DNA of 64,000 nucleotides, taken from positions 310,001 to 374,000 of the forward strand of contig BDDD01000082.1 in assembly GCA_001972305.1 (NCBI GenBank), in the 5' to 3' direction. The notes below the pieces were generated by a model. The model ran no database searches. It had not been told where the DNA came from and saw only the letters and a program-made list of their open reading frames with translations. This stretch comes from Cephalotus follicularis (Eukaryota > Streptophyta > Magnoliopsida > Oxalidales > Cephalotaceae). This document shows, piece by piece, positions 32,782-44,589 of the stretch. A program made the translations under genes and the position numbers. How positions within the stretch are numbered: the first letter of the stretch is position 1; the number at the start of each line of letters is the position of its first letter.

Positions 32782-33570
32782 CATCGACGTGCATAAAAGG
32801 TGTCAACGTGCATCCATCGCGTCAACGTGTATATATGGCGTTAACGTATAAACAATACTTGCGGCCTCAACGCATAACCTAGGTATCGACGTGCAAAACA
32901 ATTTCTTCAAGCGTCAATGCGCATACCATGCTTATCACTCACAACAGTCCTTTAGGCGTCAACGTATATCAACGGCGTCGACGTGTAGCATGGAAGCCTT
33001 AAGCGTTAACACTTCACTTTAGCATAGATGCGTTAGGTAGGAACCTTACGCGTCAACGTGTACCATTGGCATCAACATTACCGCTAGACACCCATGCATT
33101 AAGGTACGAACCTTAAGCATTAACACTTCCCCTTAGCGTCGACGCGTTAAGGTAGCAACCTTACTCGTCAACGTCACTATTGGCGTTGATGAGAATAAAA
33201 CGCCAGTAGGCCAAAATATCGATCATTTCAACATGGCATTAATCTGTATCCTACAGGCGTTAACGTGAATAATGGGTTCATGCATTATTTCTAGCAACAG
33301 TCACACAGATCATGCATTCAACCCAAGCAAGCATGAATCCAACAATCCAATGCAAGCAATACATGCACTACCGTACACAATATGCATGTTATATATTCAA
33401 AACATGTCAAAGTCCCTATAGAACAACCTTCACTGATACAGTGTGGCATTAACGTGCATCATAGACGTCAATGTGTATGTAGGCGTTAACGCAAATCATC
33501 CCAACAGTGCAAAACATTGACTATTTTCTGTCATGGCGTTAACGTCAATCACATAGGCGTCGACGCCTAT
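32782..33570. promoter_or_regulatory. Long GTCGAC/GTCAAC array in the CCAGG LTR
   Basis: Twenty or more copies of GGCGTCGACGTG with variants GTCAACG, GTTAACG and GTTGACG occur. The first four (from 32785) are 19 bp apart. Variation is concentrated at the central CpG. The stretch is repeated with the same layout at 35772-36565 in the other LTR. Confidence 0.55.
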
Positions 33571-34116
33571 CATACCAGAAAAACATTTTAACGCACCCAT
33601 GTGCCAAATCCTGCAAGTATCATGCATACAACACATGCAATCAATCCATTTTCACTCCATTCACACAATGCATATAGGTTATTACAATACCTTAACATGC
33701 ACAGTCACAATCCAACACTCATGCAGTTCACCAAATGAACATCCACTATTTTTGAACTCAAAATACAAGTATATAATCCCTACCTTAGATCCCATGTTAG
33801 GAATCGAAGTCCACCACTTTAAGTTCCACTGACCAGTGGCTTCGCGTTCCTAGATCCGGCACCGCAACTCCAAGTTCGAGCTCCCGACTCCTTAGCCTTC
33901 AAGCTTTTACAGTCATTCAGCCATGGAGAGTGTGGCTCTCCCTCTCTTTCCCTCTCCTTCTTCTCTCGGCTGATGTGACATCACCAGCCACTCTCCCTTC
34001 TCTCTATGTCACCGCCGAGCATGGGGAAGAGATAAAGTATCTCCCTCTTGTCCTTCACGCGTCTACTGTCAGCGTTTCATCTTATACTACCGACTGTTTT
34101 GGCGACGTTCACGATG

Positions 34117-34275
34117 CCCGTCGACGCGTTGGCTCCCTTCCTTGGCGCTAACAGGTTCAGCGAACCACGTTAACACTCACCATCTTGTTTCCCCAATCAA
34201 TGGCGTTGAAGCCTTAAGGAAAGAAGCCTTAAACGTCCCATTGTTCCTTGGTGTCGACGCCATCTCTTGGCGTTG
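34117..34275. promoter_or_regulatory. GTCGAC-type U3 array of the CCAGG LTR
   Basis: CGTCGACGCG, GCGTTGAAGCC, TGTCGACGCC and GCGTTGACGC copies lie in the U3 part. The equivalent in the other LTR is 37107-37290. Confidence 0.45.
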
Positions 34276-34433
34276 ACGCACAAGCGCCCTTTTTCTTTTC
34301 CAACACCATATTCCTTAACAGTTCCCATTTTAAATCCAACTCCATGAGCTGAAATCCATAATTCTCATTAATTCATCCTTTAGTCACAAAGGAATTTCCA
34401 GTAATACATTAAATGGACATTTCGGGCGTTACA

Positions 34434-34450
34434 TTCACCCCTCCTTTAAA
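34434..34450 (-). other. Polypurine tract of the CCAGG gypsy element
   Basis: The minus strand reads TTTAAAGGAGGGGTGAA directly before the LTR start TGTAACGCCC. It fixes the element as minus-oriented. Confidence 0.8.
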
Positions 34451-35149
34451 GAAATTCGTCCTCGAATTTTAACTTTCCTATAACAGATGGTTCCCTCAAT
34501 CGTCCATCCCATCATTCAATCGTTCATTAGTTTTTCAAACCAGTCATTCATTCATTCTCGTTCCTGCTAGTTAGCCCCCGAAGGTTCTAACTCTATATAC
34601 AACAATATTCACTCAATCACAACTATGAACAATCCAATCAATCAATGATTCTTCCAATCAATAAAAGTGCAATGTACCTTTGATGTCATAAGTAGATTTC
34701 GAAAGTAAGAGTGAAAACCTTACCTCTCATGATGCTTTTGCTGGTATCTCTCCGTTGTGAAGGTTCAGCTGTAGCACCAGTATCACTTGTAGGTCCATTA
34801 GGCTCCATCACTCGCCTTGTGGGACAATCCCTTGCGAAATGGTCAGATGCTCCACACTTCCAGCATTACCCGTTCTTTAACCAACAATCCTCTAGCTGAT
34901 GGCTTTTATGGCCACAATGAGAACAACTTCATATTTAGCATTACTCCCCTGACCAGGAGTACCCTGAGTAGCAGTCTTAGATGATCCAATAGGATTATTA
35001 CTTCCTCGCCAGTTTGAGGCAGCAGGTCTCGATTGAGAACCTTGAGACCGTTCCATCCTTCACTCATTAGCATCGGCCTCTAGAATTCTTTCCCTCTCAG
35101 TAACAGCAACAAAAGAACTCAGCTATAATACTACCAGTTAGATCTGATG

Positions 35150-35548
35150 TCAGGCCTCAAAACCCTTGAAGAATCTCCTTATTTTCCTTGACTCTCCCTC
35201 CACCAGATGGAGCGTGTGCCTAGCCAGTTCAACGAACCTGGTTTGATATTGAGCCACTGTCATGTCTCCTTGACGTAACTCCAACAATTCAGTCTCTCTC
35301 CGGTCATGCTCCATCTGTGGTATATAGGTCTCAGAGAACTCGGACTGGAATCTGTTCCAAGTCCTATCAAGATTTAAAGATATCCACTTCGCTTCAATCA
35401 TTTCGCACCAATGGGTAGCTTCTCCCCATAAGTAGTACACGACAAAATTTAGCTTTTGCTCATCAGTACACTCGAGAGCAGCAAATATTTTCTCCATATT
35501 CAAGGGTGAGCTTGAGTCCATTGTAGCGGAGCGATGGATAAAAGACAT
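35150..35548 (-). pseudogene. gag capsid piece of the CCAGG gypsy element
   Basis: The capsid motifs are MEKIFAALECTDEQKLNFVV, YYLWGEATHWCEMIEAKW, DRTWNRFQSEF and MTVAQYQTRFVELARHTLHL. They align closely with the Tekay-1 gag at 4290-4620. This is the main coding piece left in the element; a short knuckle-like remnant may lie near 34790-34920. Confidence 0.75.
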
Positions 35549-35634
35549 GGAGAAAATATTCGCCGCATTGGGTGAGCTTGAACACTGTTAAACATTGTTA
35601 TCCCCATGCGGCGAATATGCAAGCCAAACTCACC

Positions 35635-37437
35635 CTTAAACACTAGTATTTGAGAATACTTGATAGATATAAACATCTATAACGATAATAATATGCAATT
35701 CAAGGATCAAAAATCATCAAAAATCATTAAACAGTCACTTAACAATCACTTATGCATAAACAGCACCTAAAGGCGTCGACGTGTATAAAAGGCATCAATG
35801 TGCATCCATCGCGTCAACGTGTATATATGGTGTTAACGTATAAACAATCCTTGTGGCCTCAACGCATAACCTAGGCGTCAACGTGCAAAAGAATATCTTC
35901 AAGTGTCAATGCACATACCATGCTTATCACTCACAATAGCCCTTTAGGCGTCAACGTATATCAACGGCGTTGACGTGTAGCATGGAAGCCTTACGCGTTA
36001 ACACTTCACTTTAGCGTAGATGCGTTAGGTAGGAACCTTACGTGTCAAAGTGTACCATTGGCATCAACGTTACCGCTAGACACCCATGCATGAAGGTAGG
36101 AACCTTAAGCGTTAACACTTCCCCTTTGAGTCGATGCGTTAAGGTAGGAACCTTACGCGTCAACGTCACTATTGGCGTCGACGAGTATCAAACGCTAGCA
36201 GGCCAAAATATCGATCATTTCAACATGGAGTTAACGTGTATCCTACAGGCGTTAACGTGAATAATGGGTTCATGCATTTTTTCCACCAACAATCACACAG
36301 ATCATGCATTGAACCTAAGCAAGCATGAATCCAACAATCCAATTCAAGCAATACATGCACTACCTTACACAATATGCATGTTATATATTCAAAACAGGTC
36401 AAAGTCCCTACAAAACAACCTTCACTGATCTAGTGTGGCGTTAACGTGCATCATAGACGTTAATGTGTATGTAGGCGTCAACGTAAATCATCCCAACAAT
36501 GCAGAACATCGACTATTTCCAGTCATGGCGTTAAAGTCATTCACTTAGGCGTCGACGCCTATCGTACCAGAACAACATTTTAACGCACCAGTGTGCCAAA
36601 TCCAGCAAGTATCATGCATACAACACTTGCAATCAATCCATTTTCACTCCAATCACGCCATGCATACAGGTTATTACAATACCTTAACATGCACAGTCAC
36701 AATCCAACACTCATGCAGTTCACCAAATGAACATCCGCTATTTTTGAACTCAAAATACAAGTATATAATCCCTACCTTAGATCCCAAGTTAGGAATGGAA
36801 GTTCACCACTTTGAGATCCACTGACCAGTGGCTTTGCGTTCCTGGATCTGGCACCACAACTCAAAGTTCGAGCTATCGATTCCTTAGCCTTCAAGCTTTT
36901 ACACCCGTTCAACCATGGAGAGTGTGGCTCTCCCTCTCTTTCCCTCTCATTCTTCTCTTGGCTGATGAGACGTCACCAGCCGCTCTCCCTTCTCTCTATG
37001 TCACTGTTGAGCATGGGGAATAGATAAAGTATCTCCCTCTTGTCCTTCACGTGTCTTCTGTCAGTGTTTTGTCTCATACGACCGACAGTTTTGGTATCAA
37101 CGTTCACGATGCACGTCGACACGTTGACTCCCTTCCTTGGCGCTAATAGGTTCCGCAAACCGCGTTAACGCTCACCTTCTTGTTTCCCCAATCGATGGCG
37201 TTGACGCCATCTCTTGGTGTTGACGCCTTAAGGCAAGAAGCCTTAAGCGTCCCATTATTCCTCTACGTCGACGCCATCTGTTGGCATTGACCCTTTTTCT
37301 TTTCGAACACGTTATTCCTTAACACTTCCCATTGTAAATCCAACTCCATAAGCTGAAATCCATAATTCTCATTAATTCATCATTTAGTCACAAAGGAATT
37401 TCCAGTAATATATTAAATGGAAATTCCAGGCATTACA
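35635..37437 (-). repeat. 5' LTR of the CCAGG gypsy element, partial
   Basis: It matches 32662-34433, including the long array (35772-36565), the donor-like box (36773-36830) and the U3 array. It ends with ATTACA at 37437 before the CCAGG repeat. The two LTRs agree well by eye, so insertion was fairly recent. Confidence 0.85.
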
Positions 37438-38320
37438 CCAGGTAATATGAATTTACCTTGAACCACAAAATGCGGTGCGTGCATGTTTAATCCTTCCATC
37501 GTCAATGCTCTGATCAAACCTAGGGCATGTATTACGTCAAACCCTAATAGCTTAATTAATAGGTACCATGATATAATGTCATTAGCCCCTTCATATTAGA
37601 AGTGCCCCTCTAATATGACCACTGATATCTGAACACTTCCTGCACATCACTGCTCTTACCCTGGAAAATTATTTCTGTCAATGAGCAATGAATATGAGCC
37701 TTTGTCCATTTCACTGTGAGCGATGGATTCAATATTGCTCGCTCAACTATTACAGCCATAAACCTGCCATACCCAATTAATGCATGTATACTCCCCGTGT
37801 TTAGGAGATATATGTAAACATCATTAAAGTATAACATCTTATGCACATGATACAAGTGGCTGTTCATGTCTAAGGAACACTGTTGCACTACTGCTGTTAG
37901 GAATGTCTGTTTGATGTACAATAAAAGTTCCATACATGCACTCCATCTTGCGAGTCAGCTTCAGTGAACTCATTCACCCACATGTATGACCCTTGCATTC
38001 ACAAGATGATTTATGAGATTAGTCACCCTCTAAACGAGCTGGCATACTACGTGCTGGTCTTATTGGATTAAGCATGGCCTGAGTAGTTAATCCTATGACC
38101 AGAAAGATTTAAGAATAAAGCTTACTAAGGATCCAATTCTCACTTCTTGAGCTCATCAAGAATTTTGGTTCCTCCAACCGTAATCTTAGGACATTCATTT
38201 ATAAATACATACATCAATACGATAAATGAACTCATAGACATTGATAAAGAAATATATATTTTTATCACATATCATTAAAGATAAGTTTAAATAATACAAG
38301 ATATGGACTTATCTCTAACA

Positions 38321-38337
38321 ATTTCCCACTAGGACTG
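38321..38337 (-). other. Polypurine tract of the host copia element
   Basis: The minus strand reads CAGTCCTAGTGGGAAAT before the LTR start TGTTAGAGATAAG. It is the plus-strand primer of the element. Confidence 0.65.
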
Positions 38338-38359
38338 AAGCCAGTTGCCATTGTGTCTT

Positions 38360-38830
38360 GCATCGATCCCCGAGAGATGAAGCTTGAAGACATCTCGTGG
38401 CAAACCTTTCGTCAAAGGGTCTGCTATGTTATCTTCCCCTTACACATGCTCCATCTTTATATCTCCCTTTTCTACGATTTCTCATATTAGGTAAAAGTGT
38501 CACAAAATATGCTTTCATTTGGCGTGAGACCTTGGTTCCTTGGCCTGAGATATGGCTCTATTGTTGTCACAATATATAGACACAGAGTCCTCAATGTTAG
38601 GAACAACACCAAGATCATAGATGAACTTCTTCATCCAAACACCTTCTTTCGTAGCTTCAGATGCCACTATGTATTCAGCCTATGTGAATGAATTAGCAGT
38701 GGTGGATTGCTTGGAACTTTTCCAGCTCACTGATCCACCATTTAAGGTGAATACAAACCCTGAGGTTGACTTTGAGTCATCCACATATGTTTGAAAATTA
38801 GAGTCTGTAAAACCCTCAATATTCAAACAC
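38360..38830 (-). pseudogene. RNase H remnant of the host copia element
   Basis: Minus-strand readings include DSKSTSGFVFTLNGGSVSW, AEYIVASEATKEGVWMKKF and SIYCDNNRAI, the RNase H core of copia elements. It follows the RT and precedes the purine tract. Confidence 0.65.
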
Positions 38831-38835
38831 TGTCC

Positions 38836-39830
38836 TCAATATACCAGTAACAAATCCTTAGTTCTGTTAAGGTAGTTTAGGATGTCCTTGACAGCTTTCC
38901 AGTGACCCTCATATGGATCTGACTGATATCTATTTGTAACACTTACAACATAGGCGATATCAGGCGTAGTGCATAGCATAACATACATAATGCTTCCTAT
39001 TTCTAAAGCATATGGAATACGCATCATACTTTCTTTCTCTTTAGGTGTCTTGGGAGACATCTGTTTAGAGTGGGAGATTCCATGACATAGTGGTGAATTC
39101 TCCATGTTAAACTTCTTCAGCACTTTGTCAATGTATAAATACCGGGACAATCCGAGCATCCTATTTTGTCTATCTCTATAGATTTTTATCCCCAAAACAT
39201 AAGAAGATTCTCCTAAGTCTTTCATGGAGAAAACTTTGGATAACCATGCCTTTACGTCTGAGAGCATATCTACATTATTCCCAATGAGTAATATGTCATC
39301 AACGTATAAGACTACAAAAGTCATTGATCTCCCACTTGTCTTCTTGTATGCACAAGATTGATCCTGATTATTTATGAAATCAAACTCTTTGATTGCTTCA
39401 TCGAATCAGATGTTCCATCTCCTCGATACTTGCTTTAGTCCATAAATGAACCTTTACATCTTGCACACTTTATGGTATTCACCAGTAGATATAAAACCCT
39501 CATGCTCTTCATCGGGTTTTCCATTTAGGAAAGCAGTCATGATATCCAGCTGCCATATCTCATAGTCATAGTGCGTAGCTATGGCAAGCAAAATGTTTAT
39601 GGATTTAAGCATGGCTATTGGGGAGAATGTTTCCTCATAGTCTATTCCCTCCCTTTGATTGTAGCATTTGGCTACAAGCCTAGCTTTGAAGGTCTTCACC
39701 TTCCCATCATCTCTAATCTTTCTTTTGAAAATCCACTTGCACCCTAAGGGTTTAACCATTTCAGGTGCATCTGTCAATTTCAAAACATGATTGGAGTACA
39801 TGGATTCCATTTCAGAATTCATGGAAATAA
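38836..39830 (-). pseudogene. Reverse transcriptase remnant of the host copia element
   Basis: RT motifs in order: VKPLGCKWIFKRKI, KTFKARLVAKCYNQREGIDY, ETFSPIAMLKSINILLAIA, QLDIMTAFLNG, then VVLYVDDILLIGN, YVLGIKIYRDRQNRMLGLS, YLYIDKVLKKFNM and IPYALEIGSIMYVMLCTTPD. These are ordinary copia RT blocks. It is broken. Confidence 0.8.
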
Positions 39831-39948
39831 TCCATTATTGATAGTCCTTATCTGATATGGCCCCTTGGTCACTCAATGGGTCATCTTCCACGAGATTTAT
39901 CTCTTGAGTGCCCTCAATGAGGAAACTACCATAATATCTATCAGGCAC

Positions 39949-41074
39949 TCAAGATACTCGGCCTGATCTTCGAGGAGTTTCTTGTGTTATTGCAGGTTGG
40001 ATTATCTGGGGTTTAGTGACTTTAGTTGCTCCAGGTTGATCCTCAATTTGTGATGCTTGAGATTTCTCAACAAGCTCTACGTTGCTCCCACTGCTTCCTT
40101 CTAATAGGAATTCATTCTCAAGGAAAGCAGCACGTCTTGACACTAAGAAATTTCCTTCGAGAGGATAGTGAAAATAATACCGTTTAGTTTCCTTAAGGTA
40201 TCCCACAAATTTACATAGTATGGATCTAGCTTGAAATTTATCTGCAACTGTCTGCTTAACATAAGTAGAACAACCCCAAATCTTTAAGAAACTAAAGCAG
40301 GGTTTCTTGCCTCATATGGTGTTTTTGGTGCAGATTTAGTTAGTAACAAGTTTAGGGTATGGACTGCAGTTTGTAGTGCATATCCCTAAAAAGATAATGG
40401 AAGATTAGAATGACTCATCATACTGCATACCATGTCTAACAAGGTACGATTCCTCCTTTCAGATACACCATCATTCTGTGGTCTACTTGGAGGTGTTCAC
40501 TGTTAGACAATCCCATTGTCTCTGAGGTAATATAAAAATTTTGTGGAAAGGTATTCTCCACCACGATATGATCTTAGAATTTTAAGACTTTTACCAGTCT
40601 ATTTCTCCACTTCTAATCTGTAGTCTTTGAACTTTTCAAAGGTTTCAGATTTGTACCTCATCGGTTGTAGATAACCATACCATGAGTGGTCTTCAGTAAA
40701 AGTTACGAAGTAGGGATAACCTCCTATTGCTGGAACTATAATAGGACTATAGACATCTGTATGCATGAGTCCTATCAATCTGTAGATCTTTCATCCTTTC
40801 ATGTAAAGGGAAGTTTGGTCATTTTGCTCTTTAGGAAGGATTCACAAGATGGATAATTTTCAAAATAAGTGATATTAAAATATCCCATATCAACCAACCT
40901 ACGAACTCTCTTTTCGCCTATATGACCTAATATGCAGTGCCATAGGTAGGTTTGATTTAGATAATCTCTCTTCCTTTTATTGTCTTTTATTATGTTATAA
41001 AAAGTCTCATGTTTATCTAATATGTACAAACCATCATGAAGGAAACATTGTGCGTACATTATCCTATCAAACAT
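39949..41074 (-). pseudogene. Integrase region remnant of the host copia element
   Basis: The zinc-binding part reads TYLWHCILGHIGEKRVRRLV (near 40900-40960). Core segments run toward 40300 in degraded form. A linker with RAAFLENEFLLEG and QETPRRSGRV lies at 39949-40206, just upstream of the RT. Integrase before RT is the copia order. Confidence 0.65.
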
Positions 41075-41615
41075 AATAATGCAATATTTGTTCTTTGTAT
41101 TTATAACAAAACCATCGGCATCAAGTGCTGGAATAGATACAGTGTTTCACAAAATGCTAGGAGCATATATACAACGTTTAAGTTCTAAACTTAAGCTCGA
41201 AGGCAACAAGATACAAACAGTTCCTACAACTATGGCTACAACTGTTGAGCCATCTGCAAGTCATGGGTCTCCTTGTCCTTTCTCAAGATCTTTTCTTTCC
41301 TGCAATGCCTGTATATTAGAACATATGTCAGTACCAAATCCACTGTCTAATATCAAGGAAGAAGAATCAGGTAAAGACATATTAATCTCAACAAAAGACA
41401 AGTATCTCATACATTTGCCTCTCTATTTGAGATAAAGAGGACAATTCTTCTTCTAATGCCCCAATTGTCCACAAAAGAAGCAAGGTCCCTTTTTAGGGTT
41501 CTTGGTTGTAGAGGTGGAAGCCTCATAATTTGTTACTGGTGGTGCTATAACTCCGTGCTGCTATTTCCTTGCTGGTCTGGCTCTTCTTTTCTTGAAAGTT
41601 TCCCGTTTAGGTAGC
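41075..41615 (-). pseudogene. Protease and gag zinc-knuckle remnant of the host copia element
   Basis: On the minus strand near 41460 the reading GPCFFCGQLGH, with a downstream cysteine, is a CCHC knuckle. It follows a lysine-rich stretch. The protease lies between the knuckle and the integrase in degraded form (LDSGFG near 41340). Tekay-2 starts at 41621. Confidence 0.55.
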
Positions 41616-41935
41616 GGCACTGTCACACCCTGTTTGTTCGTATGCATGTTTTACAAACTTTTAATCTGTTTGTTTGTGGGCTTTTTAATTTGTTTTGTTA
41701 TGAAGTTTGTTTACCCTGTTATAGGCCTATGTGTTTTCGGCTGACTGATACTAGCCTGAATTTTGGATATGTGGGTATGAATATGCTTTATGGATGGGTT
41801 TATGCATATGTCTTTTTGTTTTTAGATAAATCAATTTACACAAAATCTATTTATTATTTCAAAACCTTATTAAAACAATTTTTATTCATTTAAAATTCTT
41901 TTTCCCTATTTTCCCTATTTTCTCTCCTTCTCCGT

Positions 41936-41938
<3 letters not shown>

Positions 41939-41975
<37 letters not shown>
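41939..41975. repeat. (TC)n microsatellite
   Basis: About 18 TC units lie in the CT-rich part of the Tekay-2 5' LTR. The run is much shorter in the 3' LTR (near 52115). Confidence 0.9.
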
Positions 41976-41977
<2 letters not shown>

Positions 41978-42802
41978 ATCTCTTTCACATGTTTTCTACC
42001 TCTTTTTCGTATCCATCTCCTACAAATCCTACCTCTTTCCTTATCAATCAGATTATGTTTCTTGTTTTCCTTATCTCTCCCAAAATTCCTTCTCTTTTTC
42101 TATTTTAAGAGTGGTTTTGCCATTGTGTTATGACATCCTCTCCTCTCTTGTAAGTAACTACCGAGTTTGCAAAGCTAGGAACCTATTGTGTTTTTCGTAC
42201 GTTTGTTGCATCAAAATCAGGTTGGTGTTTATGATTCTGTCCCTTAATTGTTTTGTCTTGGTTATGCACTCCTTTGGCAAGTTTTGACACCATATGTCTT
42301 TTCTTTTGTTTCTTGTGATCAGTGGGTTTTAAGTCTGGAAAATTGTTGTGTTAATACAATAGTTATGTGTCATCATTATAGGATATTTAACTCAATCTTT
42401 ACTGTGATGGTTTTTGCTACATTGTTATAACTTCAGTTTTATGTTCTCTTTGGCCTTTAGAGGTTTTGAGGTTTTAATTCCAGTCATCTTATGTTCTGTC
42501 CCGGTTCATGAATCTGTCAACATGTTTTAGGAACCATAGATATGTTGCATACTGGTTTTGATATCTGTTAATGATAACGGACAGAAAAATTGGATAATAT
42601 ATATATGCATGTGTTTAGAAATCACTCTCTTTTTCCCTTGCGTTAGCCACTGGTGATATGTTCACCTTAATTCTATGTTTTCTACCATTAAAAGACCACA
42701 TAATGTCTCATGTAAATGCTAATGGGCCTCTAGTATACTGTTATTCTGGTTTTTGACAAGTTCTGACTGGTTTATTGGAGTTTCTGCTATTTTGTTGTCT
42801 AG

Positions 42803-42985
42803 AACAGTCGGCTGTTCTTCTGGATAGTCGGTTGTCTAGACTTGAGTAGTCAGCTGTCTGTATGATTAGGTTACTGCTTTGCCTTGCCCAGTCGAATGGC
42901 TGTAGTCCAGTTTCTGTAGCCGGCTGGCCCTGTTGGATAGTCGAGTGCCAAGCTTCCAACAGTCGGCTGGAGCTCCGTAACAGTC
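42803..42985. promoter_or_regulatory. GTCGAC-type array of the Tekay-2 5' LTR
   Basis: CAGTCGGCTG, TAGTCGGTTG, TAGTCAGCTG, CAGTCGAATG and TAGTCGAGTG variants occur, with the first three 20 and 22 bp apart. This copy is more eroded than the one in the 3' LTR (52958-53165). Confidence 0.55.
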
Positions 42986-44423
42986 GGCTGGTTTGTCCAG
43001 GAAATTTCTATTTTTAATTCTCTGGGTTAGTTTACATTCTTTTAGTCAGGGACTGCCTTAAACACTGTCATATTTTTGTTTTATGCCCACAATGATTTTC
43101 AGACCCTTATAAGAATGATTTTGTGTCTTTTAGATTTTTGTGCTACGAAGGGCAGTTAGATTTTATCAGTCTTTTCGTAAGTTATTTTCTATGATCGTAT
43201 AAGGTACGGATATTCTACTCTTTGACACTCTCTTTGATAAATTCAACTTTGTTTTTATGACATGTCCCATCAGTTTTATGAACTCGATTATGTTTTATGA
43301 TTTTGATATGATTCTAAAAATATAGTCAGTTTTGACATCTTACGAATTGAATGTTCCTAACCTTACACTTATGCAATGAGATGTTCTGAACTATGTTATG
43401 ATCATCTCCTTATAGTGGAAATAAATGAGTTGATGTTCTGATTACGAAATGTATGTTATGATATCGTTTGTTAATGATTTTTGAATATGTTTCGAAACAG
43501 CATGTTTGCATGGATTTTAAATTTATTATGATAAATCAATGTTTTTGAAATGATAAAATACAGAGTATTTGTACCCACTTATGGGGCATACCATAGGCAT
43601 GTCATAGGCCTGGCATGGGGACATGACACTTCCGTAGAGGTGTTATTAGTCTACGGCGTCTCTCTATGTTATGAATAAATCCCACGAGGTGGATTTATGG
43701 ATCCGTTATGTATGATAGAGGCGTATGAATCAATTCTAGTATATGGCATACGTGTGGAGATATGCAATGTGTGATATGATATGATATGAGAATTGACTTG
43801 TGTAGTGCCGTACACTTCAATTCTACTGGGCAGGTGGAATTAGCGCCTCCCTTGCCATCTATATGTTCTGATACATGATATGTTGTGTGACTCAGTATCA
43901 AATTTATTTTTTCGTGTATGTTTCAAAAGTTATGGACTTGACTTCAAAGGATGTTTAAATTGATTTACTGCTTCCGTTTCTGTTTCAAGATAACTTTTGG
44001 AAATATTACTGCTTTTAAATTACCGTTTACTGTTTTACATTCTTTATTCGTACTGAGGTTTGCTCAGCCGCATTTTTGTTTCCATGCGGCAGGTTGTCAG
44101 GAGCACCGGGGGAAAGTGTGATTGAGAGATGTCCACCATATGTCAAGGATCCTCTAGGAGCTTGATCCTACTATGCTTTCTGTTAGCATTGGTCTTGAAC
44201 TATATGTTACTTATGGTTTATGTTTTGAGTATTTGACTTTTGGAACATGTTTAAGTTTTAGATTATGTCAAATTTTCAGTTATAGTTTAAGATATTGCTA
44301 TGTTATGACCGCCACGTATTTTTCTAATAAAGTTATGAATATGTCCAGTTAAGATATTTTATGTTAAGTTCTGTTAAGTTATGACCTGCAATGGCTCCCG
44401 CCGTTCGGGGGTGTTACAGATTA

Positions 44424-44435
44424 TGGTATCAGAGA
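44424..44435 (+). other. Primer binding site of Tekay-2
   Basis: TGGTATCAGAGA lies 5 bp after the 5' LTR end. It matches the tRNA-Met type used by chromoviruses. Confidence 0.8.
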
Positions 44436-44589
44436 TATAGGTTTTGTTTCCTTAGAAGACCTAACTAGGTTTGACCTGTGAGATTGGGTAGACTTTGGGT
44501 TAGGCTACTTAGTTATGGTCCTTTCAATATGTCTTAGGTTTTTGTTTCCGTTTGCTTTTGATATTTTATGTTTCGGTATCTTTTCGTAG

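Larger units (their letters stand above)
31220..34433 (-). repeat. 3' LTR of the CCAGG gypsy element
   Basis: The 3214-bp LTR reads TGTAACGCCCGAAATG...GGGTGTGACA on the minus strand. In its sense it holds a GTCGAC array (34117-34275), a donor-like box (33777-33835), a long second array (32782-33570), a 172-bp tandem repeat (31971-32480) and a TTAGCC...GGCTAA hairpin (31539-31558). A short open frame in the CT-rich part at 33930-34151 does not look like a gene. Confidence 0.85.
31220..37437 (-). mobile_element. Shortened chromovirus-type gypsy element, target repeat CCAGG
   Basis: CCAGG at 31215-31219 and 37438-37442 flanks an element whose two ends are copies of one long LTR. The internal part between them is only about 1.2 kb and keeps a gag piece and the purine tract. 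It lacks a recognisable pol. The gag is of the Tekay/Del type. It is a defective copy, with the right-hand LTR also incomplete. Confidence 0.85.
22903..38320 (-). repeat. 3' LTR of the host copia element, split by two insertions
   Basis: In the sense of the element the LTR starts TGTTAGAGATAAGTCC at 38320 and ends CTAATTCCAACA at 22903. A purine tract adjoins it on the internal side. Its own DNA is 22903-23216, 30752-31219 and 37443-38320, about 1660 bp in all. The Sirevirus (23217-30746) and a shortened gypsy element (31220-37437) are inserted with perfect 5-bp duplications. I see no gene and no GTCGAC array in its own parts. I did not find a second copy of this LTR in the window. Confidence 0.7.
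41621..44418 (+). repeat. 5' LTR of Tekay-2
   Basis: The 2798-bp LTR runs TGTCACACCCTG...GGGGGTGTTACA. It has a pyrimidine-rich run with (TC)n at 41939-41975, a GTCGAC-type array (42803-42985), a donor-like TCGTAAGTTA (43175) and a GCCGCA...TGCGGC hairpin (44067-44090). No gene is seen in it. Confidence 0.9.

Noticed and set aside
33930-34151. Ser/Leu-rich frame as a secreted protein
   Set aside because: It lies in the CT-rich part of an LTR and the other LTR of the same element does not keep it open.
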